The notes beneath the pieces were generated by a model. That model saw nothing but the letters and a program-made list of their open reading frames with translations. It did no database searches and was not told the origin of the DNA. Shown here in pieces: positions 24,112-27,444 of a stretch of 27,444 nucleotides of DNA. Within the stretch, counting starts at the first letter, position 1. The number at the start of each line of letters is the position of its first letter. A program made the translations under genes and the position numbers. Source of the stretch: a virus; the IMG/VR virus record IMGVR_UViG_3300028558_000086, positions 1 to 27,444 of that record; one strand, written 5' to 3'.

Positions 24112-25844
24112 TGCCCAAAGAGTCTGCGGCTGTCAAAGAACAGTACGAGAAGGTATATGCACACCTGAAGAAGGTTAGGGCTAGTACCACTGTCGAGATC
24201 AAGCCTACCCCAATGCTCAGAACAGAGATCCGTGGGTTCGATGGGACTCTCGAGCAGCTGAAGGTTAGATACTACCAGGTTCAAGGGATCTACCACCTTC
24301 TGATCATGAATCGGATGGTGCTCGGGGACGGGACTGGGCTAGGGAAGACCTTGCAAGCCATTGGAGCTCTTTGCTACATATGGGAGCGCGATCCTCAGGT
24401 CAAGGTCATGGTCGTCTGCCCCAAGTCCTCTATAGGTCAATGGGCGTCTGAGTTCGACAAGTTCTCGACAGGAGTCAAGACCTTCCAGGCTGTTGGGGAC
24501 TTGAACCATCGCAAGGAGGCCTACAGCAACTGGTCCAAGCATGTCGGACCCGCAGTGCTCATGGTGAACTATCATGGAGTGGTCCGGGATTGGGATCAAG
24601 GGATCACTAAGGCCGAGCCACCTCCAGGGTCGAAGAAGGGGACTGTGACTATCGCCGGTCGAGGGTATCTTGATGACTTGACGATGAAGATCCCAAAGCT
24701 AGCTCTGATCCTTGATGAGGTTCAGGCTTGCAAGAACCCGACGACGAAGACCCATCAGACTTGTAAGTTCCTAGCGGACCGCGCCAAGCGAGTTTGGGGT
24801 TTGACCGCAACCCTTCTTCAAAATCACTTGATTGAAGGGTTCGGAATCTACAAGGTCATTCGACCCCAGACATTCGGTAGCAAGTCTGGTTTCCTCAATG
24901 TGTACTGTGTGACCGAGATGCAGAGGGTCAAGGGTGGGGGGAAGATACCCATTATCGTTGGCTATAAAAACCTTGCTCACTTTCGAGAGACCATTGATCC
25001 GTTCTTCTACGGTCGTCCCAAGCACTTAGTGTCGAAGGAACTTCCAGCGCTAACAACACGAGAAGTGATCTGCGAGCTCTCGTCCGTTGAAGATCGTAAG
25101 TACCAAGAGGCATTGAGTGGGGTCTTCGAGCTTGGAACCGGAGAGGTCAAGAACTACGAAGAAACTAAGCAGATGACTAGCCTGATCTACATCCAGGAAG
25201 TCTGCAACTCCCTCAGTTTAGTGAAGTTTGGTGAGGATGAGTTTGAGAGGCCTGTCACCGCTGCAGAGGGTCGAAGCTCTAAAGAGGCGGCCCTGGTCTC
25301 ACTCATGACAGAAGAGTTTGACGACCAGAAAGTCATTGTCTACACCAGATTCAAGAGTCACGTAGCTCGACTTCAAGCGATCTTGACCAAAGAGGGAATC
25401 AAGAGTGTAGCTATCACGGGAGCAGTTACAAAGTCTAGTGATCGTAAGGCGGCCCAGGATAAGTTTCAAGATCCTGACAGCAAGATAAAGGTGATTTTTA
25501 TCACTGATGCTGGTAGTGAGTCGATTAATCTGCAGGCTGCTGCAGCAATGATCTTCTTCGATACACCGTGGTCTTGGGGCAGATATGTTCAGTTGCTAGG
25601 TAGGATGATTCGAATCGGCTCCCCCCATCAAGCCGTTTTGGCCATTCATTTACTAGCAAAGCGGCCAGGCAGTGGCAAGAAGACCGAGACTATCGACCAT
25701 AAGGTCATCCAAAAGCTACGCAAAAAGAAGGGCTTGATTGACCAGGTCATTGGCGAGGCAGCCGTAGGTGCTCTGAAGTTCGAGCGCCACGAGGATGACG
25801 TTCGCGACTTGATCAACTCTTTGCGGGACATTCCGAAGAAGTGA
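24111..25844 (+). CDS. SNF2-type (superfamily 2) DNA helicase/translocase
   Basis: The product has 577 residues. Motifs in order: I GDGTGLGKT (about 71-79), Ia VMVVCPKSSIGQW, II LILDEVQACKNP (about 200; DEVQ in place of DEAH, with the SNF2-typical KNP), III WGLTAT, then a second RecA domain with IV KVIVYTRFKSHV, V ITDAGSESINLQAA, and VI QLLGRMIRIGSPHQ. The spacing and 'GR..RIG' end fit SNF2/Rad54-like proteins rather than RecQ or UvsW. It should be an ATP-driven double-strand DNA translocase, acting in fork remodelling, recombination or displacement of bound proteins during phage replication. It is about the minimal size for the core, with no accessory domain. It is first in a run with a zinc-ribbon protein and a DnaB-like helicase. 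Confidence 0.9.
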   Translation: MPKESAAVKEQYEKVYAHLKKVRASTTVEIKPTPMLRTEIRGFDGTLEQLKVRYYQVQGIYHLLIMNRMVLGDGTGLGKTLQAIGALCYIWERDPQVKVMVVCPKSSIGQWASEFDKFSTGVKTFQAVGDLNHRKEAYSNWSKHVGPAVLMVNYHGVVRDWDQGITKAEPPPGSKKGTVTIAGRGYLDDLTMKIPKLALILDEVQACKNPTTKTHQTCKFLADRAKRVWGLTATLLQNHLIEGFGIYKVIRPQTFGSKSGFLNVYCVTEMQRVKGGGKIPIIVGYKNLAHFRETIDPFFYGRPKHLVSKELPALTTREVICELSSVEDRKYQEALSGVFELGTGEVKNYEETKQMTSLIYIQEVCNSLSLVKFGEDEFERPVTAAEGRSSKEAALVSLMTEEFDDQKVIVYTRFKSHVARLQAILTKEGIKSVAITGAVTKSSDRKAAQDKFQDPDSKIKVIFITDAGSESINLQAAAAMIFFDTPWSWGRYVQLLGRMIRIGSPHQAVLAIHLLAKRPGSGKKTETIDHKVIQKLRKKKGLIDQVIGEAAVGALKFERHEDDVRDLINSLRDIPKK

Positions 25845-25847
25845 CCA

Positions 25848-25862
25848 AGTCGGTGTAGTACC
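25848..25862 (+). promoter_or_regulatory. CGGTGTA leader motif before the zinc-ribbon replication gene
   Basis: AGTCGGTGTA (25848-25857) is followed by GTACC, so GGT-GTAGT-ACC (25852-25862) can form a very small hairpin, seven bases before the ATG at 25870. The core is identical to that at 24092-24101, and both genes also begin ATGCCC. As there, no usual Shine-Dalgarno is seen. Confidence 0.4.
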
Positions 25863-25869
25863 TCGGACG

Positions 25870-26748
25870 ATGCCCGATCCCCCTGTCTGTCCGATTTGTA
25901 AGAGTCAGGACGGTAAAATAGATGTCGGTGACGACGCGGACAAGAAGCAATGTGTGTGTAGCTTCCGAACCAACATCAAGAAGAGACTCCCGCCGGATAT
26001 AGCTGAAGCTCCGCCTATGAACGCATCTCCGTTACTGGAGGTAGGTGGTCCAGGTGAGGTGAAGGTTGATCTTACTTCGGAGAATTTGTTCATCAAGGGT
26101 TATTGGTCAGATCTTGCTTCACACTTGAGGTTGGTGCTCACTATCAAGATGCTGCACAACTTGTTGTATCAGTTCCAAATCATTACTGATGCTCGTTTGC
26201 GCGATGTGTACGTTGGGTCAGAGTCATACACCGCTCGAAGTCGAAAGAAGCGTGACGACATAGAGACCAACAACAAGCTCTCTGATGTCATAGGGGGTGA
26301 CCGTGAGCTGGTAATCATTCGCCTTGGGTTCCTCGGGTACGCTAATAGGGCGATGCCTGGAATCCTCAAGGAGGCCATCCTTCTGCGCCATGCAGTAGGT
26401 AAGCCTACTTGGATAATTGAAGAGCCCAATAGTATTTTCGGACCAGGTCACTTCTCGTATGACGCTGAGGTAGCAGAGCTAATCTCTCAAAGGTTCTCAG
26501 TTGTCGAGATCAAAGCACGAGTTGAACGTGAGCTAGTCCCACGAGGAGTTAAAGGAGCACATCTAGCTGTCACTGAAGAAGAAGGTATGAGTCTGGACAC
26601 TGAAGAAGCTCCAAAACCACGTAGGAAGTTCGTAATGCCCGAGCCTGCAATCCCAGCCCCTGCTTCATCTACAATAGACATGGGGTTGCTTACCGATGAC
26701 GGTAAGAAAAAGAAGTACAAGGGAAAGCGCAACGGGGGTAACTTCTGA
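25870..26748 (+). CDS. Zinc-ribbon replication-associated protein, possible helicase-loader-like
   Basis: The product has 292 residues. The N-terminus is a small zinc ribbon: C7-P-I-C10 and C28-V-C30. The middle (about 147-215) has LVIIRLGFLGYANRAMPGI, then LLRHAVGKPTWIIEEP, then a FGPGH turn and DAEVAELISQRFSVVEI. This reads like the Walker B/sensor side of a DnaC/IstB-type ATPase ('D.L.I..LG.......LP..L.E.I..R...GKPT.'), but no Walker A loop is present before it. The C-terminal 80 residues are Pro- and Lys-rich and look disordered (GKKKKYKGKRNGGNF). The stop overlaps the start of the DnaB-like gene, so a partner role in helicase loading is a fair guess. I cannot confirm the family. Confidence 0.6.
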   Translation: MPDPPVCPICKSQDGKIDVGDDADKKQCVCSFRTNIKKRLPPDIAEAPPMNASPLLEVGGPGEVKVDLTSENLFIKGYWSDLASHLRLVLTIKMLHNLLYQFQIITDARLRDVYVGSESYTARSRKKRDDIETNNKLSDVIGGDRELVIIRLGFLGYANRAMPGILKEAILLRHAVGKPTWIIEEPNSIFGPGHFSYDAEVAELISQRFSVVEIKARVERELVPRGVKGAHLAVTEEEGMSLDTEEAPKPRRKFVMPEPAIPAPASSTIDMGLLTDDGKKKKYKGKRNGGNF

Positions 26749-27444
26749 TGAAGGGATTACTTCGGTCAGTCATTGACTATGGTGGTATTACTCAGGAGAA
26801 TCTGAAGGCTAACTTTCAGAGGCTCACTCAGTCCAAGCTTGAATGGCCACATCCTGCGGACAAGCGCATCTATGACTTCCTCAGGAAGTACTTTCATCAG
26901 CGCCTTGAGATGCCTTCGAAGCAGACGATCATCGATCACTTCGAAATCAAGAAGGACCAAGAGGCTATTGAGCGGGTTGGGGACCATGAGGTAGCCCCTC
27001 CCTATAGTCGTACTAACTTCACCCATTTACTACATGAGACTCTTGAAGAGCAGAATAAGATTCGGGCTATCACGATTCTGAAAGAGGCCCAGGAGATCAT
27101 CACCAAAGGACTCATCGTTGAAGAAGAGACCAAGCGTGGTCTTCGAGACGGGGTGATGCACTTCGCGCGCAACACTCATCGCCTGTTGGTCTACGAACAC
27201 AACTCCAGGATTGATGGTAACATCAGGGACGACGGACAGGAAGTCTGGGATGAGTACCTAGATGCCAAGGCCAACAAGGGCAACGTCTGGGGGATGTTCT
27301 GTGGCATCAACGGAATCGACTCGTTCGTCAAGGGAATCAAGAAAGGTGAGATGTGGGTTCATGCTGCTTTCGTAGGTGAACTCAAGACAACCTTCGCCTT
27401 GAACTGGTGCTACAACCTTATCACTCGATACAAGAAGAGTGCTA
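26748..27444 (+). CDS. DnaB-like replicative helicase, 5' part
   Basis: The gene starts at the ATG overlapping the previous stop (TGATG) and runs off the right edge; 232 codons are visible. The first 150 residues are helical (YDFLRKYFHQRLEMPSKQTI; HETLEEQNKIRAITILKEA), where DnaB has its N-terminal and linker domains, though I see no clear DnaB N-domain signature. From about 185 the RecA-like core begins: GINGIDSFVKGIKKGEMWVH, then AAFVGELKTTFALNW. This corresponds to the DnaB block 'G....D....G...GEL...AA.PG.GKT.FALN', but with GELKT where GxGKT is normal. It probably unwinds DNA at the phage fork. The missing 3' part should hold Walker B and the arginine finger. Confidence 0.75.
   Translation, partial: MKGLLRSVIDYGGITQENLKANFQRLTQSKLEWPHPADKRIYDFLRKYFHQRLEMPSKQTIIDHFEIKKDQEAIERVGDHEVAPPYSRTNFTHLLHETLEEQNKIRAITILKEAQEIITKGLIVEEETKRGLRDGVMHFARNTHRLLVYEHNSRIDGNIRDDGQEVWDEYLDAKANKGNVWGMFCGINGIDSFVKGIKKGEMWVHAAFVGELKTTFALNWCYNLITRYKKSA

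Noticed and set aside
1-27444. tRNA genes, integrase, attachment sites, insertion sequences
   Set aside because: No cloverleaf-like sequence, recombinase motif or flanking direct repeat was recognised by eye; a tRNA scan could overturn this.

Overview
The window looks like part of a large tailed-phage genome, or a prophage of one. It is tightly packed, almost entirely on one strand, with many ATGA/TAATG/TGATG-type overlaps. It holds a baseplate and tail-fibre block followed by replication genes. The baseplate-J-like gene followed at once by a tail-protein-I-like gene suggests a contractile (myovirus-type) particle. Base composition looks intermediate, roughly half G+C by eye. The host is probably Gram-negative: the window encodes a lipoprotein with a lipobox and a Sec-secreted protein ending like an outer-membrane barrel. 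The TGGS-rich linker joined to RCC1 repeats is a style common in Myxococcota, but I treat that host as a weak inference.

Layout. (1) Bases 3-18597, plus strand: the end of a structural protein with a fibronectin-III-like segment; a tiny endonuclease-VII-like half domain; two probable baseplate proteins; a 1148-residue baseplate J-like protein with an inserted EF-hand-type calcium loop; a tail-I-like protein; a 1317-residue protein with repeated LamG-like lectin domains; a conserved-looking small virion protein; and a 2107-residue fibre with glycine-rich beta-repeats. A strong hairpin terminator closes this block. (2) Bases 18657-20396, minus strand: the only reverse gene, a lipoprotein with about 20 TGGS motifs and a seven-bladed RCC1 propeller. 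It has a sigma70-like promoter of its own and looks like a cargo (moron) gene. (3) Bases 20554-23119, plus strand: four envelope-type genes, two with membrane segments, one helical and one secreted barrel-like. They are separated from the lipoprotein by a divergent control region with a perfect 10-bp inverted repeat. (4) Bases 23119-27444, plus strand: a free-standing GIY-YIG homing endonuclease with many NUMOD3-like repeats, an SNF2-type helicase, a zinc-ribbon protein that may be a helicase loader, and the start of a DnaB-like helicase with an altered Walker A motif.

How it works together. The first block builds the baseplate and host-recognition fibres. The central lipoprotein and envelope cassette probably modify or breach the host surface (exclusion, receptor masking or lysis), but no endolysin is visible. 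The last block is DNA replication with a selfish nuclease inserted. Recurring small leader structures stand out: a CGGTGTA motif precedes three genes in the 22.5-25.9 kb region, in one case as the loop of a hairpin whose arm contains the Shine-Dalgarno sequence. No tRNA, rRNA, CRISPR array, integrase or insertion sequence was seen. Intergenic gaps are short; the longest is the 157-base divergent region, so there is no unexplained stretch over 300 bases.
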